A stretch of DNA of 64,000 nucleotides, taken from contig NZ_CP117772.1 of NCBI RefSeq assembly GCF_028623165.1, positions 806,001-870,000 of the forward strand. The letters run 5' to 3'. Origin of the DNA: Nostoc sp. UHCC 0926 (GTDB lineage Bacteria; Cyanobacteriota; Cyanobacteriia; Cyanobacteriales; Nostocaceae). Positions 29,793 to 38,264 of the stretch are shown here, one piece after another. The translations under genes were made by a program, and so were the position numbers. The notes below the pieces were generated by a model that had not been told where the DNA came from, made no database searches, and saw only the letters and a program-made list of their open reading frames with translations. How positions within the stretch are numbered: position 1 is the stretch's first letter; every line of letters starts with the position of its first letter.

Positions 29793-30181
29793 TGAGAAAG
29801 TTTCTTATAGCAATTTTTTGTGTGGTGAGCACTGCCAGCTTTTTCAATACGAACAAATAAACTACTTAGAGAAAGGCTGAAACTCTCTTCCAGACTGGAG
29901 CATAAACTTACGGATCTAAGCCATCAATGTGACAAGCAAGCGATTGCAACATCAAAGAAGACCAAAATATTGTCTCTGTCATTGAGCATTTTGTTGAAGA
30001 AAATCTCTTCTGGACAATGGTGTAAGGATTAATAGCTAGGTGAAAAAATGAGTACAAATAAACGTATTGAAAGGGCTGGCACCGCTCACTTTAAAAGTTA
30101 TGGTCTATTCATCTGAAAACCGCTAGAAATAAGATGACTGGAGTTACATCAACACCATTTTTGATACAAGGAAGTACTATA
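29793..30181 (+). other. Gap between terminal NRPS and aldo/keto reductase
   Basis: About 390 bases with no clear gene. An ATG frame at 30048-30116 could encode 22 residues (MSTNKRIERAGTAHFKSYGL...), but only a weak ggtgaaa precedes it. I see no confident promoter or terminator. Confidence 0.3.
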
Positions 30182-31333
30182 ATGACCATTCTAGGCAAGG
30201 CTACCTTAGAAGGAACGCGACGTTACAGAGAACGGCACAAAAAGCACTGTGCGCCAACTTATTTCCGAGAAACTGACGAATTCATTGCAAGCTCTATTGG
30301 GATTGGTTCGCTTGTTGGTGAACCCGATGAACAAACCAACGCTCTTGTGGTAAAAGCTGTTGTCGAATCAGTTCGGCGTGGAGTCAACTTGATTGACTCC
30401 TCAATCAGCTACCGCTATCAGCAAGGAGAGCGCAGTGTGGGAGAAGGTATTCAGCGTCTTCTCGAATCAGGAGAAACATCAAGGGATGAACTTATTATCT
30501 GTACAAAAGGCGGTATTCTTCCATATCCAGAGGAAAACCGAGCAAACTTATTTTATAAGCAGTATGTAGAACAAAGCAACTATAGCATTAACATGAGCGA
30601 TCTCGTCGAGACACGTTACTGCATACACCCGGAGTATCTTCGAGATCAGATCAATCAAAGTCTCACAAACCTCGGACTCCAGACAATCGACGTTTACTAT
30701 ATCCACAATCCAGAAAGACAGTTAACTGATATTACACCAAATATTTTCTACGATCGGTTACGAGATGCTTTCAAGGCAATGGAAGACGCAATAAATGCTG
30801 GGCAAATTGCTGCTTATGGTTTAGCAACTTGGGAGGGCTTCCGTGTACCTCCGACTTCTCAGAAGCATTTAGATCTGGCAAGAATAAAATCTATTGCTCA
30901 GGAAGTGGCTAGAAACAAGGAAAATGGATTCCGATTTATCCAATTTCCTTTAAACATGGTCATGCTAGAAGCACTTCTTGTACCAACTCAGAATATTGAA
31001 GGAGAAAAAGTTCCACTATTAGAAGCGACTTCCCGTTTAGGCATTACTCCAATAGCCAGCTATTCGCTCTATCAAGCGCAAGTTGTAGGGCAGATTCCAG
31101 AAATTATCACTTCTGCCTTTGGTAACAACCTTTGGACGGACTGCCAGTGTGCACTCCAGTATACCCGAAGCGCCCCTGGTCTTCTCACTGCTCTTGTGGG
31201 GATGAAAGCTATAGAACATATAGAAGAAAATTTAAGTCTTACTGCTTTTCCAACCTTTGAAAGGGAGAAATTTCAAGGACTTACTGATTCAATTGTTCAA
31301 GTGTTGAAGAGGATGGGGAGCAACGCAATTTAG
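30182..31333 (+). CDS. Aldo/keto reductase family oxidoreductase
   Basis: A protein of about 383 residues in the NADPH-dependent aldo/keto reductase fold. Visible family features are GVNLIDSSISYRYQQGE (catalytic Asp and Tyr), CTKGG (catalytic Lys) and YYIHNPERQ (His). The ATG at 30182 is preferred to the in-frame ATG at 30134, because aaggaag lies 7 bases upstream of the former and nothing precedes the latter. It is the last same-strand gene before the transposon scar. Since the terminal NRPS ends in a thioester reductase, it could reduce the released aldehyde to an alcohol. It may instead be an unrelated reductase left beside the cluster. Confidence 0.88.
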   Translation: MTILGKATLEGTRRYRERHKKHCAPTYFRETDEFIASSIGIGSLVGEPDEQTNALVVKAVVESVRRGVNLIDSSISYRYQQGERSVGEGIQRLLESGETSRDELIICTKGGILPYPEENRANLFYKQYVEQSNYSINMSDLVETRYCIHPEYLRDQINQSLTNLGLQTIDVYYIHNPERQLTDITPNIFYDRLRDAFKAMEDAINAGQIAAYGLATWEGFRVPPTSQKHLDLARIKSIAQEVARNKENGFRFIQFPLNMVMLEALLVPTQNIEGEKVPLLEATSRLGITPIASYSLYQAQVVGQIPEIITSAFGNNLWTDCQCALQYTRSAPGLLTALVGMKAIEHIEENLSLTAFPTFEREKFQGLTDSIVQVLKRMGSNAI

Positions 31334-31589
31334 TGAAGTTGGGGCAAAACAGTGCGTTTGCTAATAATTATCTTCAGTACATAAAATAGTTTATACAAGC
31401 TATTAAGCATAAATATGTAAAAAATTTACCGACTCTGTGATGATGACAAAAAAGGTAGGATTCCCTTTAAATAATTGTTTTCAGATAGCAGGGAAAACAC
31501 ATCTTATTTTCTAATAAAAATGTGATTATGTTTTTTCAGTTAAGTAACTAGGCGTTGCATAATAGAGGGAGGAATTGAGGTGATCTACT

Positions 31590-31697
31590 GTGAATGATCC
31601 ATACTGCTGCTCTACTAAGATGAGGAAAAATGGGTTGCGGCGAGGTAAACAAAATCACATCTGTAGTAATTGCGATCGCCAATTTATTGATGTCTAA
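31590..31697 (+). pseudogene. IS1-family InsA-like transposase fragment
   Basis: A GTG-initiated 35-codon frame translates to a protein with paired Cys (PYCC...CSNC) and the KNGLRRGKQNHICSNCDRQF pattern. This is the zinc-finger N-terminus of IS1 InsA (usually C..C...KNG...RRGKQRYRCK.CGRQF). The frame stops at once after the motif, so only the 5' end of the element remains. The sequence cgttgcataatagaggg just upstream (about 31551-31567) resembles an IS end. Confidence 0.6.
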
Positions 31698-31772
31698 GTA
31701 GAACGAGGTGAAAAAAGCCAACTGTGTAAAGATAAGTAAATACGTAGAATATATATACCAGGGTCACACAGA

Positions 31773-32306
31773 TATGGGCAGCCGTTTAAGGGTGTTTCTC
31801 ACTAAAGAACAAGATAAAACTCTTTTCTACCTAAGAGCAGCAGATGTACCGCAGAAAGTAAAAGACAGAGCACAAATGATTAGATTGAGTGCCAATAGTT
31901 GGTATGTAGAGAAAATAGCGGCTCACTTTCATTGGACTGCACAAACGGTAAGAGAAGTTTTGCATAAATGGCAAAGGCTAGGGGTGGAAGGGCTTTGGGA
32001 AAAACCAGGACGAGGAGGGAAACAGAAGTGGACGGAAACGGTTAAGTATTATTGGGTTTCTCCAACCCTTAAATAGTTTTGTTTATGGTTTAGTGATTGG
32101 CGGCGTTTCACACAAATCTTATATACAAATGATGGAGACCGAAGCATCAGTTGCCCAAAAAATAGAACGTATCAGAGTAATAGTGTAGGACAACAGTCCG
32201 ATACATCTGTGTAAAGAAGTGAGCGCAATTATAGTCAAAGTGGGAAGGCATGGGTTTGTACATCTTCTTTTTACCTAAATATTGTTCTCATCGCGCCTTT
32301 AATTTT
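31773..32306 (+). pseudogene. Decayed IS630-type transposase
   Basis: The first part (to 32076) encodes the IS630 helix-turn-helix region: MGSRLRVFLTKEQ, VKDRAQMIRLSANSW, then IAAHFHWTAQTVREVLHKW and GLWEKPGRGGK. After the stop, other frames keep pieces of the DDE catalytic half: VIGGVSHKSYIQMM near 32088, then DNSPIHLCKEV near 32190 followed by a region like LFFLPKYSP, broken by stops. Length and order match IS630, with several frameshifts and a large internal deletion. It is not functional. Confidence 0.65.
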
Positions 32307-32456
32307 ATTTACTACAGGATGTGGTGGTATCGTAAAAGACCTAAGACTAATTTACCCACAGAAGCATTCGCCCAAAAGTAGAAACGCATAAGTAGGCACA
32401 TCAGCCGAGTATTGAAAAACTAATTCTATCGAGTTCTAATCCAGAATTAATACCAA

Positions 32457-34250
32457 ATGCCAGCTTTGTTTGCTCAACAGCAGTACTGGAACTTACTTGT
32501 AGATTATCTCAAACCCCAAAAAGGGCGGGTAATCAAATTTGCGATCGCCCTCCTCGCCTGCATTGGACTACAATTAATTAACCCCCAAATTCTGCGTTAT
32601 TTTATTGATACAGCCATAGCAGGTAGTTCTAGACAAAATTTACTCTTGGCCGCCTTGCTATTTATTGGTGTAGCTTTAGTAACTCAAGTCATCTCAATTG
32701 CTGCTACTTACTACGGGGAAAACATCGCCTGGAGAGCCACTAACGCCTTACGTGCTGACTTGGTTGAGCATTGTTTGAGACTAGATTTATCCTTTCATAA
32801 ATTATGTACACCTGGTGAATTGCTAGAACGGGTAGACGGTGATGTTCAAACTCTCTCTCAATTTTTCTCCAATTTCACTGTTCACATTTTGGGCAATTTA
32901 CTGCTGATCTTAGGTGTAATTGTCGTTCTTTTTACAGAAGATTGGCGAGCTGGTTTGGCTATTGCATTTTTTGCTCTAACAGCATTATCTACTCTGATGA
33001 GCCTACGTTCTATAGCTGTTCCCCATTGGAGAAGTTATCGCCAAATTAGTGCCGATTTTTTTGGTTTCGTGGGTGAACAACTCGCTGGCATGGAAGACGT
33101 GCGAGCTAATGGAGCGAAAAGCTATGTTATGCACCGCTTCCACAAAATTTTGCAACGGTGGTTGCCCATCTTTCACAAAGCACGCTTTGCCAGTACTATT
33201 CTCTGGGGTACAACTAACGGTATCTTTACTTTAGGTACTGCAATTGCCCTCAGCGTGGGTGCTTACCTTTGGAGTCAAAATATTATTACTATCGGCACAG
33301 TCTACCTGCTCTACTATTACACCAATTTACTGAACGAACCAATTGAGCAAATTCGCAACCAATTTGAAGACCTCCAACAAGCAGAAGCCAGTATTTACCG
33401 TATTCAAGATTTACTTCAAATAAAATCTCAACTGAGTGCAGGAGGCGAACAGCAACTTCCTCATGGCGCACTTTCCGTAACTTTTGAGAACGTCTCATTT
33501 AGCTATCATGACTGGGGACTGGGTAACTCGGAGTTCCCAGAGGAGATAAGAGGTAATAGGGACTGCGGAACTCGGGATTTGGTATTGCAAAATATATCCT
33601 TTGATTTACCTCCAGGTCATCTACTGGGTTTACTAGGACGTACAGGTAGCGGTAAATCTTCCCTAGCACGGTTATTGCTGAGATTATATGATGCTCAATC
33701 AGGTTCTATTCGCTTGGGGGGTATACCTATCAATCAAACTCCCTTAACAGATTTACCTAAACAAATAGGAATAGTTACTCAGGATGTACAATTGTTTCAA
33801 ACTACAGTTCGCAATAATCTTACCTTTTTTAATCAGAATATTAGCGACGAATGCATATATGAAACCTTAGAAATATTGGGATTATCAGAATGGTTGCATT
33901 CATTACCCCAAGGCTTAGATACAAATTTGGGGCCAGACAGTAGCGGCTTATCTGCGGGACAAGCGCAGTTACTAGCATTTTCTCGCGTATTTCTTAAAGA
34001 CCCTGGTTTAGTAATTCTGGACGAAGCCTCCTCTCGCCTCGACCCCATAACAGAAAAATTTATTCAAAACGCTGTAGATAAGTTATTAATTGGACGTACT
34101 GGCATTATTATTGCTCATCGTTTGACAACCGTAGAAAGAGCAAATCAAATTTTGATTTTAGAAGAAGGTCGAGTTAGTGAATACGGTTCGAGAGAAGAGT
34201 TACTTAAAAATCCTTACTCACGTTTTGCTCAATTATTGCAAACTGGTTGA
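32457..34250 (+). CDS. ABC exporter half-transporter (TMD-NBD fusion)
   Basis: A 597-residue type IV ABC exporter. Residues about 1-320 form a six-helix ABC transmembrane domain. The nucleotide-binding domain follows, with Walker A GRTGSGKSS, signature SGLSAGQAQ, Walker B LVILDEASSRLD with the catalytic Glu present, and the H-loop IIIAHRLTT. A stretch of about 24 residues after SYHD (33510-33582) is an in-frame insertion of repeat DNA before the Walker A motif. It is followed 300 bases later by a second half-transporter on the same strand, so the two probably work as a heterodimer. Being next to the NRPS cluster suggests peptide export, but IS remnants separate the two. No peptidase C39 domain is present. 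Confidence 0.9.
   Translation: MPALFAQQQYWNLLVDYLKPQKGRVIKFAIALLACIGLQLINPQILRYFIDTAIAGSSRQNLLLAALLFIGVALVTQVISIAATYYGENIAWRATNALRADLVEHCLRLDLSFHKLCTPGELLERVDGDVQTLSQFFSNFTVHILGNLLLILGVIVVLFTEDWRAGLAIAFFALTALSTLMSLRSIAVPHWRSYRQISADFFGFVGEQLAGMEDVRANGAKSYVMHRFHKILQRWLPIFHKARFASTILWGTTNGIFTLGTAIALSVGAYLWSQNIITIGTVYLLYYYTNLLNEPIEQIRNQFEDLQQAEASIYRIQDLLQIKSQLSAGGEQQLPHGALSVTFENVSFSYHDWGLGNSEFPEEIRGNRDCGTRDLVLQNISFDLPPGHLLGLLGRTGSGKSSLARLLLRLYDAQSGSIRLGGIPINQTPLTDLPKQIGIVTQDVQLFQTTVRNNLTFFNQNISDECIYETLEILGLSEWLHSLPQGLDTNLGPDSSGLSAGQAQLLAFSRVFLKDPGLVILDEASSRLDPITEKFIQNAVDKLLIGRTGIIIAHRLTTVERANQILILEEGRVSEYGSREELLKNPYSRFAQLLQTG
33510..33582. repeat. In-frame heptamer-type repeat insertion inside the ABC exporter NBD
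   Basis: The gene carries gactggggactggg followed by a related stretch (ggagttcccagag...gggactgcggaactcggg). This is the composition of cyanobacterial short repeats, not of coding sequence. It adds about 24 codons (DWGLGNSEFPEE...GTRDL) between the first NBD strand and the next, and keeps the frame open. Confidence 0.6.
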
Positions 34251-34553
34251 ACCAATTTATGAATCTAAAAATATTTTTTGAAGAACGAACTACTAACTAC
34301 GAATTACAAATTAGGGTGTAATCAAAAGGAGTTAGTGGATGAGCAATCGCGATGGAGTAAAGCTATCTTTTGATAATTATTATCATTGATAGAAAATAAG
34401 CCAATCAACTACAAATTATAGCAATCCACTTTGATTTGAAAAAATTATTTACGTGGCGTGCGAAGCGCAGCACAAGTGCGATAGGCTCTTAACAGAGGAG
34501 AAGGAATAAATGTGTACCTAGCGAGAGCAAAAATAAAATAGGAGTCCTATATT
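34251..34553. other. Intergenic region with short repeats between the two ABC genes
   Basis: Holds a run of actaactacgaattacaaat-type repeats near 34286-34312 and a GC-rich cgtggcgtgcgaagcgcagcac repeat near 34452. I see no gene. aggag at about 34541 is the likely ribosome binding site for the second ABC gene. Confidence 0.45.
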
Positions 34554-36392
34554 ATGGGTTCAACAAAAAAACTAAGAGGTTGGGAGTTATTATGGCAACT
34601 TATTCTTTACAAACCAAAACTATATTTAATTGATAGCTGCTTCTGGATTTTCATCATGGGTTTACCTGCCCTACCTGGGTTAATCATCAGGGAATTTTTT
34701 AACAGTTTAACGGGCAAGGCAAAATTTGGGTTTACTCCTCTGACTTTAATTGTATTATTGCTGGCTCTTAACTTAGGACATATTGCCGTAATATTTGCAG
34801 GGCGTATTACCAAAACTCAGTATCGTTTCATTGTGCGGTCATTACTGCGACATAATTTATTAGACCACCTTTTTAACAATCCTACCGCACAACCAATGGT
34901 TGTTAATCAAGAAACTGAAACAACTGTGTCTCAGGGTGAAATAATTAGCTATTTTCGTGATGATGCCGAACAAATAGAAGAAAATGTGGCATTAATATCA
35001 GAAGTTTTAGGACAAGGAATATTTTCTGGTATTTGTTTAGTCATTTTATTAAGTATTAATATTCAAATGACGCTGTTTATTTTTCTGCCATTAGTAGGGA
35101 TGGTAGTAATTATTCGACGAACAGAAACTCGGATTAAACAGTATAGAAAAGCTAGCCGCGAAGCTACTGAAAAAGTGACAGGAATTTTAGGTGAAATATT
35201 CGACTCAGTACAAGCGATTAAAGTAGCTGGAGCAGAAAAAAATGTACTGGATTATTTTCGCACTCTCAATGACAAACGCCGCCAGATGATGATTAAGGAT
35301 AGCCTATTCAACACTATTCTTAATTCTGGCTTTCAAAATATAGTGAGTCTAGAGACAGGGATAATTCTACTACTGGCTTCTCAATTAATGCAGAGCAGTG
35401 TTGGTCAGTTGACGGTGGGTGACTTTGCTTTGTTCGTTTATAACCTCTCTTTTGTGACTAGCTTTTTTACTTCCCTTGCCGGTTTTATGGCGTTATATAA
35501 GTACACAGAAGTATCCTTTGAACGTATGGCTAGTTTAATATCTAGTGATACACCATATACTTTAGTGGCTCACAATCGATTGGATCTCAACGAGATCAAG
35601 GGAAATAAAAAATCCTTGCAAGCAGTTGAACAACCGTTGAGGAACGAGAACGATAAGCCTGACAGCATGGCTAGTGTTTACCGCCTGCAATCATTGAAAG
35701 TATCTAATTTAACTTATTATTATCCTGGTACGACTCAAGGAATTACAGATGTGAGCCTTGAAATTCAGCGCGGTAGTTTGACTGTAGTTACTGGTCAGAT
35801 TGGTTCTGGAAAAACTACATTGCTACGGGTGTTATTAGGATTATTACCTATCCAAGGTGGATGTATTTACTGGAATGGGCATTTCGTTGAAAATCCCGCC
35901 AGTTTCTTTATTCCACCTCGCAGTGCTTATACTCCCCAAATTCCTCAGTTGTTCAGTTACACTCTGCGAGAAAATATTTTGTTAGGCTTGTCTAAAGATG
36001 ATTGTGACATCACAACAGCTTTAAACATGGCTGTGTTCGAGCAAGATTTAGCAACTATGAATGATAATCTAGAGACTTTGGTAGGGTCGAGGGGCGTGCG
36101 GCTTTCTGGTGGACAAATACAGCGCGTAGCAGCAGCGCGAATGTTTATACGTCAACCGGAATTGCTAGTATTTGATGACCTTTCCAGTGCTTTAGATGTG
36201 GAAACAGAATTGGCGTTATGGTCGCGGATATTTGTTAACAGCACAAAACTAAAGCAAAATCATTGGACACCGACCTGTCTTGTGGTTTCTCATCAACGTT
36301 CGGTCTTGCGCCGCGCTGACCAAGTGATTGTATTGAAAGCAGGTAGAGTGCAAGCACAAGGAAGTTTTGATGAAATTTTTAGTCATACATAG
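34554..36392 (+). CDS. ABC exporter half-transporter with degenerate catalytic Glu
   Basis: A 612-residue ABC transmembrane plus ATPase fusion, with a hydrophobic region at about 15-330 and an NBD at about 385-605. Walker A is GQIGSGKTT, signature RLSGGQIQRVA and Walker B LLVFDDLSSALD. The residue after the Walker B Asp is Asp where exporters normally have the catalytic Glu. The H-loop VVSHQRS is present. An acidic and basic linker (NRLDLNEIKGNKKSL...) joins the two parts. Together with the preceding gene this fits a heterodimeric exporter with one canonical and one degenerate ATP site. The ATG at 34554 is supported by aggag 8 bases upstream. Confidence 0.9.
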   Translation: MGSTKKLRGWELLWQLILYKPKLYLIDSCFWIFIMGLPALPGLIIREFFNSLTGKAKFGFTPLTLIVLLLALNLGHIAVIFAGRITKTQYRFIVRSLLRHNLLDHLFNNPTAQPMVVNQETETTVSQGEIISYFRDDAEQIEENVALISEVLGQGIFSGICLVILLSINIQMTLFIFLPLVGMVVIIRRTETRIKQYRKASREATEKVTGILGEIFDSVQAIKVAGAEKNVLDYFRTLNDKRRQMMIKDSLFNTILNSGFQNIVSLETGIILLLASQLMQSSVGQLTVGDFALFVYNLSFVTSFFTSLAGFMALYKYTEVSFERMASLISSDTPYTLVAHNRLDLNEIKGNKKSLQAVEQPLRNENDKPDSMASVYRLQSLKVSNLTYYYPGTTQGITDVSLEIQRGSLTVVTGQIGSGKTTLLRVLLGLLPIQGGCIYWNGHFVENPASFFIPPRSAYTPQIPQLFSYTLRENILLGLSKDDCDITTALNMAVFEQDLATMNDNLETLVGSRGVRLSGGQIQRVAAARMFIRQPELLVFDDLSSALDVETELALWSRIFVNSTKLKQNHWTPTCLVVSHQRSVLRRADQVIVLKAGRVQAQGSFDEIFSHT

Positions 36393-36920
36393 GACTTAGG
36401 CATTGACAGAAAAGCCTAAATGACAGATATGCCTTTCAAGGCTTTTAGCTAGATTTTTCAATTATCTTTTTGCGATCGCAATTAACAAAGGATGCTTTGT
36501 AAAAGCCTGAAACAACCTATTTACGTTAATACACAAGATGATTTATTTGTACAGTGCGTAAGTCATAATACATATAATTTATAGTTAACAATACCTTTGC
36601 CAAAATAAGAGCATACAAAAATTTTGCCTTGCTGTAGAACGACGAATTATTTGACCATAACGGCAGACTGTTTGTCATCAATCTAACGGGACTTAAACAT
36701 TTTTGAGGCAAAAACAAGGCTCAAACCTATACAGGACAAGGAAAATATACCAAAGGGTCAAAAACGAATGGCACCAAGAAAAGCCGAAACACTTGCGGTT
36801 TAAGCAGTTTGCAATTGCTTGCGTAATTGATGCCGGGGTTTGGTCATCAAGGGGTAATACCAATTTGAAAAAAGAATGCGACAGATGGTAAATGTTATAG
36901 AGAGGTAGTATTTAGGGTGA
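36393..36920. other. Non-coding scar region after the ABC genes
   Basis: About 530 bases without a credible gene. It contains a possible long-loop hairpin (aaaagcct at 36410 with aggctttt near 36440) that might end ABC transcription, an HIP1 octamer near 36472, and the dispersed repeat at 36688. A frame at 36703-36891 begins inside that repeat, has no family features and is not called. Confidence 0.4.
36688..36770 (+). repeat. Dispersed repeat, copy 1
   Basis: Begins gggacttaaacatttttgag and keeps clear similarity for about 80 bases to the sequence at 52605-52680 in the same orientation. The copies share nothing upstream of cggg, so this is a defined boundary. Both lie beside transposon debris or a broken gene, which fits the end of a mobile element or a MITE. 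I cannot name the family. Confidence 0.65.
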
Positions 36921-37124
36921 GTGATGGCAGGAGTAACACATATCGATATCCAAGAAAGTGTCGAAGAACTTGAGGTGTTGGTACGTCAACAGAATAATGC
37001 ACGAATCAAAGAACGGTTACAAGCGCTTTACATGATTAAAAATCAAGGTATCAGTGTGTGTGCGATCGCTAAAATACTTGGGAAGCATCGAAGCACAGTA
37101 CAGCGTTGGTTAGAGGATGTCTGA
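36921..37124 (+). pseudogene. Truncated IS630-type transposase N-terminus
   Basis: A 67-codon frame with the helix-turn-helix region of IS630-family transposases: NNARIKERLQALYMIKNQG, SVCAIAKILGKHRSTVQRW. It stops just where the adjacent IS5-type element appears to begin (gatgtctgaaaag), so the likely cause is insertion of that element. The catalytic DDE half is absent. Confidence 0.6.
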
Positions 37125-37694
37125 AAAGTAAGAAAGCCCACGTAACTGTATCCTGTCATTAGAAAAAATACTTAAGTATGACAGAGTTACGAGAGCCATG
37201 AATCCATCGTACCCAAGTAATCTGACTTCTGAGCAGTGGGAACTACTATCAGGGCTAATTCCTGCGCCAAAAACAGGTGGTCGAAAACGTAGTGTTGATA
37301 TGCAGGCGATCGTTAACGCCATCCTCTACATCTTGTGTGCAGGTTGTGCATGGCGAATGCTGCCAAATGACTTTCCCAAGTGGAAAACTGTGTATCATTA
37401 CTTCCGGCAATGGCGAAAAGATGGAACATGGTTTGAAATTCACTCTTGGGTTACGTTTATGGGTAAGGGTAAGTCAAAACCGAGAAGCATCCCCCAGTGA
37501 GGCAATTATGGACAGCCAAAGCATTGAAACTGCCAACTTTGGTATCGCAAGAAGTTGGTTATGACTCTGGCAAAAAGATTAAGGGACGAAAACGCCATAT
37601 ACTTGTTGATACACTTGGTTTACTCATCGTTGTTGTCATCACTGCTGCCAATGTTAGCGAGCAAGCAGGTGCCAAACCAATACTGCTCGGTTAA
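37125..37694 (+). pseudogene. Frameshifted, 3'-truncated IS5-family transposase
   Basis: The transposase starts at 37198 (MNPSYPSNLTSEQWELLSGL..., CAGCAWRMLPNDFPKWKTVYHYF), the classic IS5 N-terminus. Coding then shifts frame near 37440 (EASPSEAIMDSQSIETANFG, with the first catalytic Asp) and again near 37545 (EVGYDSGKKIKGRKRHILVDTLG, with the second catalytic Asp). It ends at AKPILLG, so the final Glu region is missing. The first shift may be the programmed shift of the family; the second looks like damage. An inverted repeat (gtaact...ctgtcat / atgacagagttac, 37142-37190) lies upstream of the start. Confidence 0.75.
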
Positions 37695-37722
37695 GGAAAA
37701 TGAAGGGTAAAACAAAGAAAAG

Positions 37723-37751
37723 TTTGTTCGCGTATGAATTACGAGAACAAA
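37723..37751. repeat. Palindrome A flanking the small gene at 37768-38148
   Basis: Arms TTTGTTCGCGTA (37723-37734) and TACGAGAACAAA (37740-37751) are inverted with one mismatch around a 5-base centre, TGAAT. It lies 16 bases past the stop codon of the small - strand gene. There is no T-run, so a classic terminator is unlikely. Confidence 0.75.
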
Positions 37752-37767
37752 ATGAGATAATTTCGAC

Positions 37768-38148
37768 TTACTTTTTCTCTTTGAGGCTATCGTACAAGTC
37801 CACCCAATTTTGACGAAGATAGTCGATGCATGAAGTTAAGTGATCGATTTGGGTTCTTCTAGCGACGGAGAGGACAGCATTAATATGAGCAGGGCTTCCA
37901 GCCTTACCCAAATGCCTATATTTGCTCAATTTGTTAGGTTGAGTTGTGGAAAAAATTGGTTTGGTAGCGTATAATTTATAGTACCAATAAGCTTGTTTTT
38001 TTCCGCGTGCTTGGTAACGCAAAACACAACAACCAGGTGACGCTACTTCCCCCGAAGCCTGAATTTGTTGGATAGAGAGTTGTAAAGTGGCAATCGCTTG
38101 TTGTAGGAGTTCAGCCCTAGAAATAATGTCCGAGTTAGGAGCAGGCAT
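37768..38148 (-). CDS. Small conserved-looking protein of unknown function
   Basis: A 126-residue protein I do not recognise. The N-terminal third (SRAELLQQAIATLQLSIQQ) looks helical. The middle (CCVLRYQARGKKQAYWYYKL) is basic and aromatic. SKYRHLGKAGSPAHINAV and a final helical stretch (TQIDHLTSCIDYLRQNW) follow. The basic tract and small size would suit nucleic acid binding, but that is inference. The start is well supported by aaggag 9 bases upstream. The gene is framed by two near-identical palindromes (37723-37751 and 38188-38212) and sits beside transposon remnants, so it may be the cargo or mobility factor of a small element. It has no HUH, DDE or recombinase motif. Confidence 0.7.
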   Translation of the reverse strand: MPAPNSDIISRAELLQQAIATLQLSIQQIQASGEVASPGCCVLRYQARGKKQAYWYYKLYATKPIFSTTQPNKLSKYRHLGKAGSPAHINAVLSVARRTQIDHLTSCIDYLRQNWVDLYDSLKEKK

Positions 38149-38187
38149 TGACTAATGCTCCTTGGAAGTTGCAGAAAGAGCAGAACG

Positions 38188-38212
38188 TGTTCGCGTATAT
38201 TTTACGAGAACA
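38188..38212. repeat. Palindrome B flanking the small gene at 37768-38148
   Basis: Arms TGTTCGCGTA (38188-38197) and TACGAGAACA (38203-38212) surround a 5-base centre, TATTT. The arms are identical to those of palindrome A, including the single internal mismatch, while the centres differ. It lies about 40-64 bases upstream of the small gene's start, where an operator could sit. Confidence 0.75.
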
Positions 38213-38264
38213 TAGTAAATTTACCCGTCTCCGTATTTACTTATCTTTACATAGTTTGGTTTTT

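Noticed and set aside
36703..36891. 62-codon + strand frame after the ABC genes
   Set aside because: Starts inside a dispersed repeat and has no recognisable protein pattern.
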